64,000 nt of DNA from Immersiella caudata (GCA_030512335.1 JAULSU010000005.1:2356001-2420000); one strand, 5' to 3'. Counted from the first letter of the stretch, positions 46,421 to 56,535 are shown. The notes: generated by a model from the sequence alone, not told the origin. Program-made: numbers and translations.

Positions 46421-49400
46421 ATGTCGACAAGCGAGTACGACATGCTCGTCGTAATTGACCAGACGGCGTCAATGTCGACCTACCTCCGATCCCTCAACCA
46501 GTCACTACAGGACATCATTCGCATCTCATCGCTGACGGGATGCTTCTCACGCATCGGTGTCATGGCCTACGGCGACTACTGCGGCGGCCCCATCACCCAG
46601 TGGTCCGGATGGTACAGTCTTAGCGGCGACAGCGAGATCCCGCAGCAGCGACTGTTGGAATTCGCCAGCAATCTCCAAGCCAACTACGGAGGCGACTGGC
46701 CGGAGGCAACCAAGAGCGGACTCGCCCGCGCATACCATGTCATGAGGGATGACGCTAAGACCCTGATCCTTCTGTTCACAGATGCCCCGCCTCACATGCC
46801 CTACACTGGCGGCGACAACTACAAGGCCGAGAAGAAAAGCTTGACAATATCTGGCCTGTACGGAGCTTCGGGACGGCTCTTTGCCGACTGGATCACGGGA
46901 GCTCGCGCGTTTTCAGGCGGGGAGAAGCGAGCCCAAGTATTCAGTTTCATCCAAGAGCAGGCGAGCAGATACACCTCGGAGCTCACGCTTCTGCCCTACA
47001 CCTTCCTGTCCGAGGTCACGGGCGGCGCTTGTTTGCAGCTCACCGGACACATGACCTCGAAAGACATCTCGGAATTGACCGTCGGTGTGTTGCTTGCCTG
47101 GATGGGCGTGGAAAAGGAGGGCGCGAAGTTGAGCTCGAAGGAGGTTGCGAAGATGACGCAATACAAGGACAAGACTTCCATCGACCAAGTCGTATCTGAG
47201 GAGAGCCAGAACGTGGCGAAGTACATCACCGACCCGAGGGTGAACCCTTCTGAGATTGCAAACCATGCTCGGAACGACAACACCAAGACGGATGCTTTAT
47301 CGCTGGAGAACTTGACCAGTCTCATCCCCCGCCGCGAGATCAAGATGCAGGACTTCTCCAAGCGGTACGACACCGATCCAACCTACCAGGAACAGGTGAT
47401 TGAAAGAATGAGAGAGCTCATTCGCACCGATGTGATGGCGATCACTCTCAACCCAGTTTTTGGCAGCCTGTGGCGCGCTATCTGCAACGATCGGCTCAAC
47501 CCCATGCGAGACACGCTCATTGCCGAGTTCGGCCGCCAGGTCAACGAGGCTGTCGGAACTCAGAAGGAAGTCTTGAAGGTGTGGTTGGAGGAATCCTACG
47601 ATCGTGTGGGCGAGATTCTTCAAGCTATCGGGTCTGTTCCCAGCGCCCAGCAGTACCCCTGCGTCTTCATAGACCCGACCTTGGACTTCAGTCAGGACGG
47701 AGAAGATGAACTGCGGAGAGACGAACTCTTGGAGATTGGACGATCTTGCGACGCTCGCATCCTACGGCGCCTTGGCCGAGTTCTCACGCGGCTCACGTAT
47801 GTCGAGAGTGAGGCTGGGCTCCCAGTCCACATCAGCGGTGTGGCCGCCGGGGATGTGGCAAGGATCCCTCTGGCCCTGACCGATCACAAGTATGGCAGGC
47901 AGTTCTGGAAGATCTTGCTGCACTCTGTTGTGCCCGGCACGATGTTGGCGGCACGCCCGGCCGCGCTTCTCGCCGCTCTCAGCTTGCGCATGGGAATTGC
48001 GCCTCTGGAAGAAGCGGCATACAAGGAGCTGCTTGCCTGGAAAGGCAAGTGGGCGACTTTGGACATCCCCGAGACATGGAATACCAGCTGTCTTGGCCTA
48101 TTGCTGGAAGCGGACGAGAAAATACGCACCAAGAGGTCCTCGGGAGATGAAGCGCGGGATATCTTGAACCAGAGCGATCGCCAACTATTCAAGACGCTGG
48201 TTGAATACAAGATGCTCGAGTTCAACCTACAAACTACGCTCACGGCCAGGATAGGGTGGACTCCTGATCGGGCCAAGATGCCGATTGGACCTGTCGTGGT
48301 CTGCAAGCAGTGTGAGTATCCCAGATCGGTGACCATAATGTCCAAAAACGGCATCTGCGGCATGTGCGAGCCCGAGACCTATGCTCGTCACAAGGACGAA
48401 GAGAAGGATGCGGTGCGCCAGCAGCTGACCCACGGCCACGTCTCCAAGGACGACAGCGACACGACACCGGCTACATGGGTTGAATGTGCCATGACACACT
48501 GCAGGGCGCAGTACATTGTCTACTTCGTGGAGCACCTCAACGTCCGCCCCAAATGCCACTACTGCCGGTTCACCAAGGAGACCGCCCCCTTCGTCGAGTG
48601 CACGACTTGTTTGAGCCGCATGGTATGGCCTGAGGAGTACCGGCCTTCCGACTTCGACAAGGCGACGTTCAAGTGTGTTGGATGCAGGGCTGGAAAGGCA
48701 ACTATCATCGAGGAAGAGACTTCGGCAGAGAAGCTGAGGCAAGAAAACGAGCGCTCGGACTGGCTTCTGAAAAACGTCGACATGAAGATTACGAACCCGC
48801 TCGCAGGAAGGTCTCTATTTCACGTCATCTCGACCGCAGGGCTCGATGACTTCTCGGAGAAAGTTGAAGTCCTTCCGAAAACCACCAAAGAAACCGATCT
48901 CCGCATCAAGGGCAAGCTGGTTCGCAACTCGCAAGAGCTGATCGACTATCTCCGCAGATGGGTCACCTCGCGTAAAGTCGAGCAGGGAACGTGCAGTCTC
49001 TGCTTCAGCGACTTCAAGAAACGCGAGTTACGGCCAGCATGCGGACGGTCGGGCTGCAAGGAGCTGATATGCGAGGGATGCCTGGGTTCCTGGTACAACA
49101 TCAACGCGCGCGGCCGCGTCATCAATGCTGCTGCTTTGTGCTGTCCCTTCTGCCGACGGCAGCCTTCGCCAAAGGTTTCGATCCCGTCGGGGCTCAAGTT
49201 TCTGGGCGGCCTCAAAGAAGCTGTGAGGGAGTCGCAGGCCGGATGGATTTACGCGTGGTGCTCTTCGTGTGGGCTTGCCAAGCGGTACATGGAGCGTGTT
49301 TGTGCTGCGAACACTGAGACTGCAGAGCTGACGGGCTGGAAATGCGAGGACTGTCCTGCAGCGGAGGGCAAACAAGTGTCAATAAAGGAGTGCCCTGGGT

Positions 49401-49606
49401 GCGGTACTGCCACCGAGAAGTCGGCCGGATGCGACCACATAGCGTGCCCTGTGGAGGCGTGTGGAGTGCACTGGTGCTTCTTCTGTGGAATGAAGGTGGA
49501 TCAGGATTTCATCTACACGCACATGTCGGAGGAGCACGGTGGGTGGTATGGCGGGAGGGAATGGGAGGAGGAGGGCTTGGAAGAGGACTCGGAGGACGAA
49601 CATTAG
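46421..49606 (+). CDS. vWA-domain fused to RBR (RING-IBR-RING) E3 ubiquitin ligase
   Basis: A single exon of 1061 aa from the ATG at 46421 (ACCATGTCG). Residues ~5-215 form a von Willebrand A domain: MLVVIDQTASMSTYL carries a D.T.S variant of the metal-site DxSxS motif, and LILLFTDAPPHMP is the later strand-loop. The middle (~250-610) is helical. A set of zinc-type Cys pairs occupies ~625-760 (CKQCEYP, GICGMCE, CHYCRF, CTTCLSR, CVGCRAG). The C-terminal RBR covers ~858-1023: RING1 CSLCFSDF ... CPFC, an IBR-like CSSC ... CEDC, and RING2 CPGCGTATEKSAGCDHIACP ... CFFC. The RING2 Cys at ~1004 (GCDH) matches the catalytic thioester Cys of HHARI/Parkin-type ligases. The tail is acidic. Activity as a transthiolating E3 is likely; target and the job of the vWA domain are unknown. 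Confidence 0.9.
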   Translation: MSTSEYDMLVVIDQTASMSTYLRSLNQSLQDIIRISSLTGCFSRIGVMAYGDYCGGPITQWSGWYSLSGDSEIPQQRLLEFASNLQANYGGDWPEATKSGLARAYHVMRDDAKTLILLFTDAPPHMPYTGGDNYKAEKKSLTISGLYGASGRLFADWITGARAFSGGEKRAQVFSFIQEQASRYTSELTLLPYTFLSEVTGGACLQLTGHMTSKDISELTVGVLLAWMGVEKEGAKLSSKEVAKMTQYKDKTSIDQVVSEESQNVAKYITDPRVNPSEIANHARNDNTKTDALSLENLTSLIPRREIKMQDFSKRYDTDPTYQEQVIERMRELIRTDVMAITLNPVFGSLWRAICNDRLNPMRDTLIAEFGRQVNEAVGTQKEVLKVWLEESYDRVGEILQAIGSVPSAQQYPCVFIDPTLDFSQDGEDELRRDELLEIGRSCDARILRRLGRVLTRLTYVESEAGLPVHISGVAAGDVARIPLALTDHKYGRQFWKILLHSVVPGTMLAARPAALLAALSLRMGIAPLEEAAYKELLAWKGKWATLDIPETWNTSCLGLLLEADEKIRTKRSSGDEARDILNQSDRQLFKTLVEYKMLEFNLQTTLTARIGWTPDRAKMPIGPVVVCKQCEYPRSVTIMSKNGICGMCEPETYARHKDEEKDAVRQQLTHGHVSKDDSDTTPATWVECAMTHCRAQYIVYFVEHLNVRPKCHYCRFTKETAPFVECTTCLSRMVWPEEYRPSDFDKATFKCVGCRAGKATIIEEETSAEKLRQENERSDWLLKNVDMKITNPLAGRSLFHVISTAGLDDFSEKVEVLPKTTKETDLRIKGKLVRNSQELIDYLRRWVTSRKVEQGTCSLCFSDFKKRELRPACGRSGCKELICEGCLGSWYNINARGRVINAAALCCPFCRRQPSPKVSIPSGLKFLGGLKEAVRESQAGWIYAWCSSCGLAKRYMERVCAANTETAELTGWKCEDCPAAEGKQVSIKECPGCGTATEKSAGCDHIACPVEACGVHWCFFCGMKVDQDFIYTHMSEEHGGWYGGREWEEEGLEEDSEDEH

Positions 49607-50298
49607 GAGGACGATGACATCTTCCTTGGGGAAGAGCTGAAATCGATGTGACCAAGCGTATTTTTTTGATAATATTAGTTTTGGCATGAGCGTTGTAGAA
49701 GCGGGCATGCAGATTCAGGGTATCTGGATTTCAATAATTGATATTGCTTGGAGTTTTTGGCGGCTTGGCTTTTGCAGGGTTGCTTGTTTTCGTGATGCAG
49801 CTTTCTGTGTGCAGCAGATGCAGGTGTTGTGAAATGTGTTTTGTTGTTGTGCTTGTTCAGTTGGGCACCTTCAGTTCTTTGTTTACATCAAAGTGCTATG
49901 CCGAAGCTATGATTACACGGGAAACACACTTGCTCGCGTGGAATATGGAACGAGTTGGCTACCTTTCAGAAGACCTGCTCTTTTGGGGTTCCACACTCAG
50001 AAGCCTAATCTCACCTTGGCTGGGTAGGACCGGGCCATCACTTTCAACCTGCTTCCAATCTTTACTTGAGCTATCTTGAACAACGCACCTGGTGACGTAA
50101 ATCTGGAAATCCTTTCTCTCATTTTGTGAGCGTTGAGGATCGATTACTGATTACTAGTCTAAATCTTGGTAACTTTCGTCCAGATTCAATAACGAGCTGG
50201 ACCTGATGGAGTCTGCTACAAAGCTCACCGCCAAAATCACCGATTCTAGTTCGTACAGCTACTACCTAGCTTGCTTCTCCTTCCATCGTGCTCCCTCT
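49607..50298. other. convergent intergenic spacer
   Basis: About 0.7 kb, T/G-rich after the vWA-RBR stop. No frame with domain features. It probably contains both 3' UTRs. Confidence 0.5.
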
Positions 50299-51468
50299 TC
50301 ACACCGCCAACCCCTCCCGTTCTCGGAAATCACCGGCAACCGTATTGGGTATCTCGTGTCCAGGCCCGAGTGGGGGATGAGTACCGCCAGCCCCGATGTT
50401 CATGGTTGGGGTCGTTGTTATCGATAGAACCGTAGTGGTGATTGTGCTCGGATCCGCGGTAACAGGGTCGATATGACACATGGCCAATGAGGGCTGTGGT
50501 ACACCGGAAATTGTGGGGGTGTAGCAACTTGTGGTTTGGGTTGCGTGTCTCCCTTCGTCGGCGGTGCTCTCTGTTGCTGTGTCGGTTATGATGGTGGAGG
50601 AAGGGATTGGTGGCGATGGAGGGAGGTGAGAGACTGAGGAGGAGGAAGGGGAGGCTGAAGGGGGCGATGGTAATATGTCGGAAATGTTGGCGGTTTTGGT
50701 GTTGGTGATAGTGGCGGTGATGGTGATGGAGATGATAGATGGAGCGGCGGACTCTGGTGAGGTTGTTGATGTGGTGTTGTTGGTCATGATAGGAAACGTG
50801 GATGTGGTTGGGATTTCTCCTGTGGAAGAGTCGGAGTCGGCAGGGCTGCTTGTTTTGCTGGCTATCGTCGATGAATCCTCGCTGCTGGAGATGGTCGGGG
50901 TTGCGAGCGTGGACTCGCCGTCGGAGGGCAGGAAGGGCGTGACGGTGGGGTGGATTTCGATTGGTGGTATCGATGGCGCAATCGGCGGCGCAGTCTTGTT
51001 GGATTTGGGCTGATGTGTCGATATTGTGTCGCAGCTGGCAGTGATGGTGACGAAACTGGTGACGGTGGTCCATGAGACTTGGTCGAGAGTCTTGGTTTCG
51101 CAGTTGCAGGCAATTACGGAGGCTGGGTTTATGAGCGTTTTGGTTGTGGGCGACGTCGAGTTCTGAGGGACGGTTACGGTGGCTTGAGCGTCTTTCCTGA
51201 CGGTGATTGTGGAGGTTACGGCGCCGCTGGAGCTAGTGACGGTGACTGTGCTGTTTGATTGCGACTCCTTGTCTGCGATGGATGTTGACTTGCTGGGTGA
51301 GGAGCTTGCCCAGGCTGTAACGGTGTCGACCTCATGAACCGTTGACATGGCCGTTACAGCATCCCTGCGGATGGCCAGATTGGCAGCCGCATCCACCGGA
51401 AACGCCGCGTGGCCTGCAAGGGAGACAACCAACGCGTTTCTGAGCGCCGGAGACCGCTGTTTGACCAT
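50299..51468 (-). CDS. secreted Ser/Thr-rich protein
   Basis: One exon of 389 aa, ATG at 51468. A signal peptide is likely at residues 1-27 (ALVVSLAGHAAFPVDA before the cut). The mature part is dominated by Ser, Thr, Pro and Val with short TVTVTSSSGAV, STITVRKDAQATVTVP and ITITATITNT runs typical of O-glycosylated fungal wall or extracellular proteins. Cysteines are few (CNCETKT, TTSCYTPTI, MCHIDP). A C-terminal GPI signal is not evident because the end (REREGLAV) is charged. No catalytic domain is visible. It shares style with the damaged gene at 23.3-24.2 kb. Such genes are often fast-evolving; this one lies at the start of the repeat-rich accessory region. Function unknown. Confidence 0.72.
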   Translation of the reverse strand: MVKQRSPALRNALVVSLAGHAAFPVDAAANLAIRRDAVTAMSTVHEVDTVTAWASSSPSKSTSIADKESQSNSTVTVTSSSGAVTSTITVRKDAQATVTVPQNSTSPTTKTLINPASVIACNCETKTLDQVSWTTVTSFVTITASCDTISTHQPKSNKTAPPIAPSIPPIEIHPTVTPFLPSDGESTLATPTISSSEDSSTIASKTSSPADSDSSTGEIPTTSTFPIMTNNTTSTTSPESAAPSIISITITATITNTKTANISDILPSPPSASPSSSSVSHLPPSPPIPSSTIITDTATESTADEGRHATQTTSCYTPTISGVPQPSLAMCHIDPVTADPSTITTTVLSITTTPTMNIGAGGTHPPLGPGHEIPNTVAGDFREREGLAV

Positions 51469-52774
51469 GGTGAAGCTTGTTTAGCCGAAGCGGGTGCGAA
51501 CACGGACGACGAAACGCTCGCTCGATGATTTCGAGCAGACAACAGCCTGGTTGTGTCCGCGACGAACCTGGGTACACGAAATTTCCGTTTTCGTTAGCAA
51601 TCCTGAGCTGGAGCGATCCAGTACACCGCCGCCGCGCAGCCTTAGAGACCCCTTTTCAGTCCCCCCGGCTAAAATTTTTCATCGATGGTAAGCAGACGAC
51701 GCGTAATTTGTAAGGATAGCTCCTAAGCAACAATTCCAATCACGACGTACACGCGTACTGGATTTACGTGTGACTTGGGCCGGAAGCCCTATTACCAAAG
51801 CTGAGCAACCTATGCCTCACCAAAAGCAACCAATCAAATCAATTTCAAATCTACGCTATGCCAGAGGAGCATGCGGTACGGATGGAGTCGCTGACGAGTA
51901 CAGCAACGTCACCTGTCATGTGCTCTTATCTGGTTGACAAGTCATTATCTACCTATAATTAGGGATATATAGGCTGCCTTGTCAACTTTTTGATTCCTAA
52001 TGGAAAGATGCTGGGGAGTTTAGTGACGTTTGCGAGTAAAATTCTCGTCTTGATGGGATGGAGTTCCCGACCTCGTTGACACTCAGGTGAGGATAGTTCT
52101 TTAGGGTACGTGCTTTATTCTGCCGGCAGAAAATTTTGTAGCGTCTAACTCTCGTTCCTCCGTATTTTGAACCGTTTCTACCGGCAGAATATGAGACTCA
52201 GTTCTCGGCCACGAGCCCACATTTTGTCCCGCTCTCGTGGGCTACGTACCTTTTCTGCCGGCAGAATGTATTGCCCAGTCTCAGCGACCAAGTTTTCTAC
52301 CGTTACCGTGCGATACCGGCAGAAATTTACTGCCCAGCGTGAGACCTAGTTCTCGCCCATAAGCCTATATAGTCCCCGTCACCGTGCGCTATGTGCCTTT
52401 TCTACTGGCAAAAATTTACCGCCTAGCGTGAGCGACCCCAGTTCTCGCCCCAAGCCCAGATCTTGTTTCCGCTGCCTTAGGCTTTCTGCCAGGACAGGAC
52501 GTTCAGGGGGTTACAATATCATCACAACTTCTCCAATTCGCACTCGAACGGAAATTCTAGCATTAAATTCACTGCGGAGCCAAAGCAAAAATTTGGAGAG
52601 GGCTGCGGAGTTGATATTAATAAGAATATTATTCTCGATTTTATGGGTGTCGATGACCGATTACTTCTGATTCTTTTTGGAGAAGTACTTTTTAAGGACG
52701 ACAGCATCCCTGGCGGCATACAGGCTTGGTGATGTGTGCCCGCGCTTCTCGAGGTGCCGAGCCCGGTTGTATAT
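51469..52774. other. accessory noncoding region with palindromic repeats
   Basis: About 1.3 kb without a gene. The 52119-52420 part has recurring CCGGCAGAA palindromes (separate entry). The rest is more AT-rich than neighbouring gene space, and no ORF over 80 codons is credible. Confidence 0.55.
52119..52420. repeat. cluster of TTCTGCCGGCAGAA-type palindromes in degenerate tandem repeat
   Basis: The 14-bp perfect palindrome TTCTGCCGGCAGAA at 52119-52132 recurs in full or degraded form near 52177, 52254, 52313 and 52402. Between them are related phrases (TGCCCAGCGTGAG, AGTTCTCGCCC, CCGTGCGCTATGTGCC). Spacing of 60-90 bp points to an old, degenerate tandem array. Differences are partly C-to-T, which would fit RIP of repeated DNA. 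Confidence 0.7.
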
Positions 52775-53009
52775 TGTCAGAAAGAAAGGGGCTCAGGGGC
52801 CCTGGGCTTCCGGTCAGTGAAGCTGACTGGATGCCTGGCACTGCCTGAACGCCAGTCAGCCTCAGCCATGGTGTTGACGAAGCTGAATCCTAGGAGTGGT
52901 CTATAAAGAAGGAGGTTCTGGCTGAAAGCCAGAGCCTCAACAAGCGATACAATCAAGCAATTGCAACCCACATTATTTCCACCTATCCCAAGGTGCAGTG
53001 TTTCTGACA
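52775..53009 (+). mobile_element. MITE copy 1 (~235 bp)
   Basis: The element starts TGTCAGAAAG and ends GTTTCTGACA, a perfect 9-bp terminal inverted repeat (TGTCAGAAA/TTTCTGACA). It is flanked on both sides by TATAT, a candidate 5-bp target duplication in AT-rich sequence. A ~90% identical copy lies inverted at 53454-53689. Internal self-complementary parts (GGTTCTGGCTGAAAGCCAGA, CAGTGAAGCTGACTG) give hairpin potential. No transposase, so it must have moved in trans. Superfamily is not assigned. Confidence 0.8.
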
Positions 53010-53453
53010 TATATTGCTAGCGGTAAGCTGGTCACTTAAACCAAAACCCAGCTCAAGGCCATCCGGCAAGCTGGCGCCGCTAAACAGGCGGGCTCGCGCT
53101 AACGACCCCGCCCCTTCGTCGTGTGCCATCCTCACCGAACCGAAGAAAGCCAAGAGGTTTCGCTTTGCCGAGGCCGAACGGGAAGCCGAGCGACGATTCA
53201 AGATAACAAACCCCGGGCCGGGTGTCCCCAGGCTCGGCGACCCCCGGCCCCGAGTCCACGCGCCAGAGCGCGGTGGCCACAACGCGATGGACGTCATCAA
53301 AACTGGCGTGTTGAGACATCGAAATCCTCAAGCCCCGGCAGCGAGCGCTTGAGGATTGCGACTTCAACAACCTCCCTCGAGCACCACGCCGGGCTCGTAG
53401 GCGGCCCCGCGCAGATAGCGCGCCTGGCTCCGGCCGCCTTGGCAAGCAACTAG
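53010..53453. other. 444-bp GC-rich core between inverted MITEs
   Basis: Unique-looking sequence enclosed by the two inverted MITE copies. Plus-strand frame 53014-53352 gives an Arg/Pro/Ala-rich peptide (KRFRFAEAEREAERRFKIT) that could be a captured gene fragment, but no family is recognised. Its higher GC differs from the AT-richer DNA outside. Confidence 0.5.
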
Positions 53454-53689
53454 TGTCAGACACACTGCACCTTGGAATTGGTGGAAATGATGTGGGTTGT
53501 AATGGCTTGATTGTATTGCTTGTGGAGGTTCTGGCTGAAAGCCAGAACCTCCTTCTTTATAGACCACTCCGTAGGATTCAGCTTCGTCAACACCATGGCT
53601 GAGGCTGACTGGCGTTCAGGCGGTGCTAGGCATTCAGTCAGCTTCGCTGACTGAAAGCCAGGGCCCCTGAACCCCCTTTCTTTCTGACA
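53454..53689 (-). mobile_element. MITE copy 2 (~236 bp), inverted
   Basis: Begins TGTCAGACAC and ends CTTTCTGACA on the plus strand, i.e. the reverse complement of copy 1 with about 90% identity. It contains a strong internal hairpin (GGAGGTTCTGGCT, 3-nt loop, AGCCAGAACCTCC) and CAGTCAGC-TTC-GCTGACTG. Read on the minus strand it carries an open, protein-like stretch (SAMVLTKLNPTEWSIKKEVL, ending at a stop at the TIR). No target duplication is visible around this copy. Confidence 0.78.
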
Positions 53690-54176
53690 CAAGTCAACAT
53701 ATTTAAAACAAGTCAAACCTTCTTTAAGATTGCGGCCGGTATGATCTTGGCAATATAACTGGGGACTTTTCTAGGCAGGAAAAGCTTCTCGCGAGCTACG
53801 CTACTCTCTTTAATTGCGATTCACTCCTCTTCCTCCGTTCCGTAGGCTTCGATGTAATCGATGAGTGAAGCGATGCCCGATCGCAAACTTCAGGATCTGA
53901 ACGAGATTCTGATGCGTTAGATAATTGCACCGTTTGTGCTATTCTGTTCTCGTACTGAAACCAATCTCACTTCTGTTAGCGGCTCGCTCACTCGAATTCG
54001 TTGGCGAGAGAAAAGCGTCAGCGCCTTAAGCAAATGCGCAGTCATGAAGGAAAAAAAAAAAAAAAGAAGTGTCCCAGTTTCCCGCCAAATGCCAGCTTGC
54101 TGGCAGCGTAGGAGCTGTTTCCCGCGTCTAGCTGTCGGAGAAACTCTGCGGGCGCCCTCCACAGACAAGCTTAACT
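53690..54176. other. spacer after MITE pair
   Basis: About 0.5 kb leading to the 3' end of the membrane-protein gene. Contains an A15-like run near 54051. No gene seen. Confidence 0.5.
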
Positions 54177-56161
54177 CTAAAGATGTGCCAAATACTGAGT
54201 CCACTCCGGTGTATGAAACGCCAATGCAGGTAGGCTTCTAAGGCCAACGAAACCCTCAGCGACTAAGAACACCCGGCAAAAAAAGTAAAAGAGAACAGGG
54301 GTGACAATAAAGACTACAGAGCCGAACCATTTCAGCCTGTTCTTCGTGCGGTTGGACAACTTTTCGCTCCAGAAATCTTGCCCGTTTCTCTCCAATTTGC
54401 CCTCTGGACGGTGGTGCCAATTTTCATCCAACCTGGGATACTGGTACATTTCATAGCGTCTCAAGGCTTCCCAAGGCGCCAGAATAGCAATGACCACAGA
54501 GCCATAGCCTGCGACATAGATGCATGAAATCTTCCACATCAGGGCTTCTGCCGGTGTCGCAAAGTGATCTTTCCACGCGATAGCATGGAGAGCACCGTAA
54601 ATTAGTGCTGCAAGCCAAAATACGGCCATGGACTGAAATGTCGAGGCGGCTCTCTCGGCGGTATCAGGGCCTGCTTCGACCCAGTTCGATATTCCCGTGG
54701 TGACCGGTTCGTAGCCAAGACGATCAAGGCTTATCGACCGAAGATACGTCATCCGGAGAATTTTGTCGGGAAAACTAGCCTGGATAAACTTCGCAACCTC
54801 CATTGGTGCGGTGCAGATCTCATAGCAGAGCGAGCTGTCGCGGATATCCCTGATCGACACTCCGGCTTCTCTAAACAACAAAGCGGCGAGGAGTGGTTGG
54901 TCATGAACCAAACGCCGCAGCAACTGCCACCGCACTAAATGGGAAAGGGTGATGGCATTGTAAGTACCAGTGTTGCCATGTGCCATGGATGGCCGCGGGG
55001 GACACAGCAGTGCATTCGCCCCCGGTGCCATCAGAAGCAGGATCGGATTTTTCTCGCCATTTCCATGCACTGTAAAGGTGATGGGGTGAGGGGGATCGTG
55101 AACCATGAGATTGTATGTCGTCTTCCGCCTCGTCTCCGTCTCTATGATGGTGATGGAGTATTCCTGCTCGGGATCCCCGGCCAATGATTGTGCGAGTTGC
55201 TCAGCGGAGTCCGGCTCATCACAGAAAGCTCGCAGGGCCAGGGCGAGATCTTTTTCGATCCAACGGACGTTGGCAATCTCGCCTCTGCTGCAGGCCCAAA
55301 GAGTTGCTGCAAGCCCAGGGGCCCACCCCCCAGCCAAGAGAGCCGGCTCAGTAATGTCTAGTGGTTTGTGCCACCACAGGGCGTATATTAAAAGCGCACA
55401 AACGGCGTGAGCAAGCGTGTTGAGTTCAAGGGCCGTGACATGCAGTCCATTGGCGAAGCGCATAATGCACTGCAAAATCAGCCAGCTGGCCTGTGTGATA
55501 ACCAGGGCCTTCGCCAGAGCATCGGCCTTGCTCTTATCGGTAATAGACTCCTTGCTGATGTCGGGAAGCATACCGCTACGTGCTAGCACGGTAACAGCTT
55601 TCCTGTTCAGAGCGAGCCGGGGAGAGCCAGGGATATACTCTGCCGGAAGCTCATCTTGACCCTGCTTAGTGTCGATAGCAAAGCCCCCCATGTAGGCAAA
55701 CCAGCTGTGTGTCATGGTCCACTCGTGCTTTCTTTTTGAGCCTCGGTCCTTCTTGGCCTTTGAAAATGTCAGTCCATCCGATGGATATTTTTCCGCAGGG
55801 TCACAACTCACCTCCTCAGCACATATACTGGAAACATCTCCCGATAGTCTCTTGACACGCTGCCTTTGATCCCACGCGATGTACACAACGACTTCGGGAG
55901 CGAACAAGCCAACTAGGATCCATTTCGCTTTTCTCCAAAGGAGGAAACTCTTGGACGAATTGGCAGGTGGAATGTTGAGATGAAGCGCGGTGTACACGCA
56001 GAGCACGAGGGTGATGACACAGCTCTTCAGGATGCCGAATGTTCCTCTGCCATCTGGCTCTTGGCTGCGGACAAAGCGTCAACAAGTCTGTATTTGAGTG
56101 AAAGCCGATAGCGCACTTACACCCAGCTCAGAAGTTCTCCATTGGTTGTGTTTGTCACCAT
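54177..56161 (-). CDS. fungal multi-pass membrane protein, function unknown
   Basis: Three exons on the minus strand: 56161-56121, 56064-55812 and 55757-54177; 624 aa. The second intron (54 nt, GTGAGT ... AAAG) is stopless and in frame, but removing it joins AEE to AKK sensibly. Early residues CVITLVLCVYTALHLNIPP and KWILVGLFAPEVVVYIAWDQ, then WTMTHSWFAYMGGFAIDT, DISKESITDKSKADALAKA and LNTLAHAVCALLIYALWWHK match, from memory, a large family of uncharacterised mould membrane proteins. About six to eight hydrophobic segments occur (QASWLILQCIMRFANGL, VFWLAALIYGALHAIAW, SCIYVAGYGSVVIAILAP, FGSVVFIVTPVLFYFFC). No enzymatic motif is visible. It is intact despite lying between MITEs and pseudogenes, which suggests recent retention. 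Function unknown. Confidence 0.85.
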
Positions 56162-56535
56162 CTTCCACGACTGTCACTGTCGGCGCTTTGCCCGTTCGAA
56201 AGTCTGTCGCAGGCCCTTTTCGCATCACACTGGGGAGCAGAGCTGGCGTCAAGTCTCAATCGATCGAGCGCATCTGCTGGCTGAGTTGCGAAGCTGATGG
56301 GGGGAAAAAAAAAAAGAAAGACAAAATCATGAAGTAAACGAATGCACTGATCCCTGGCCAAAGAGAGTGATGCAAGGAGAATTCTGGTCGTAGGCAGAAA
56401 CCTGGAGGTCAGCCACAGCAATGCCTCCCCCACCTGCAAAGGAGGCTTGGCAGTCGAACTGCGGTCACTTGATCACTCTGCAAACTTTGAATGCGACGGC
56501 ATGAACTGCAGCGGAGGAGTCTAAATTCCGCTCGC
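56162..56535. other. upstream region of the membrane-protein gene
   Basis: Presumed promoter of the minus-strand membrane protein, also the 3' side of a possible gene at 56536-57066. Contains an A11 run near 56307. No gene seen. Confidence 0.45.

Noticed and set aside
53014..53352. 112-codon frame in the core between MITEs as a transposase
   Set aside because: Arg/Pro/Ala-rich with no DDE or zinc-finger pattern; not enough to call a transposase.
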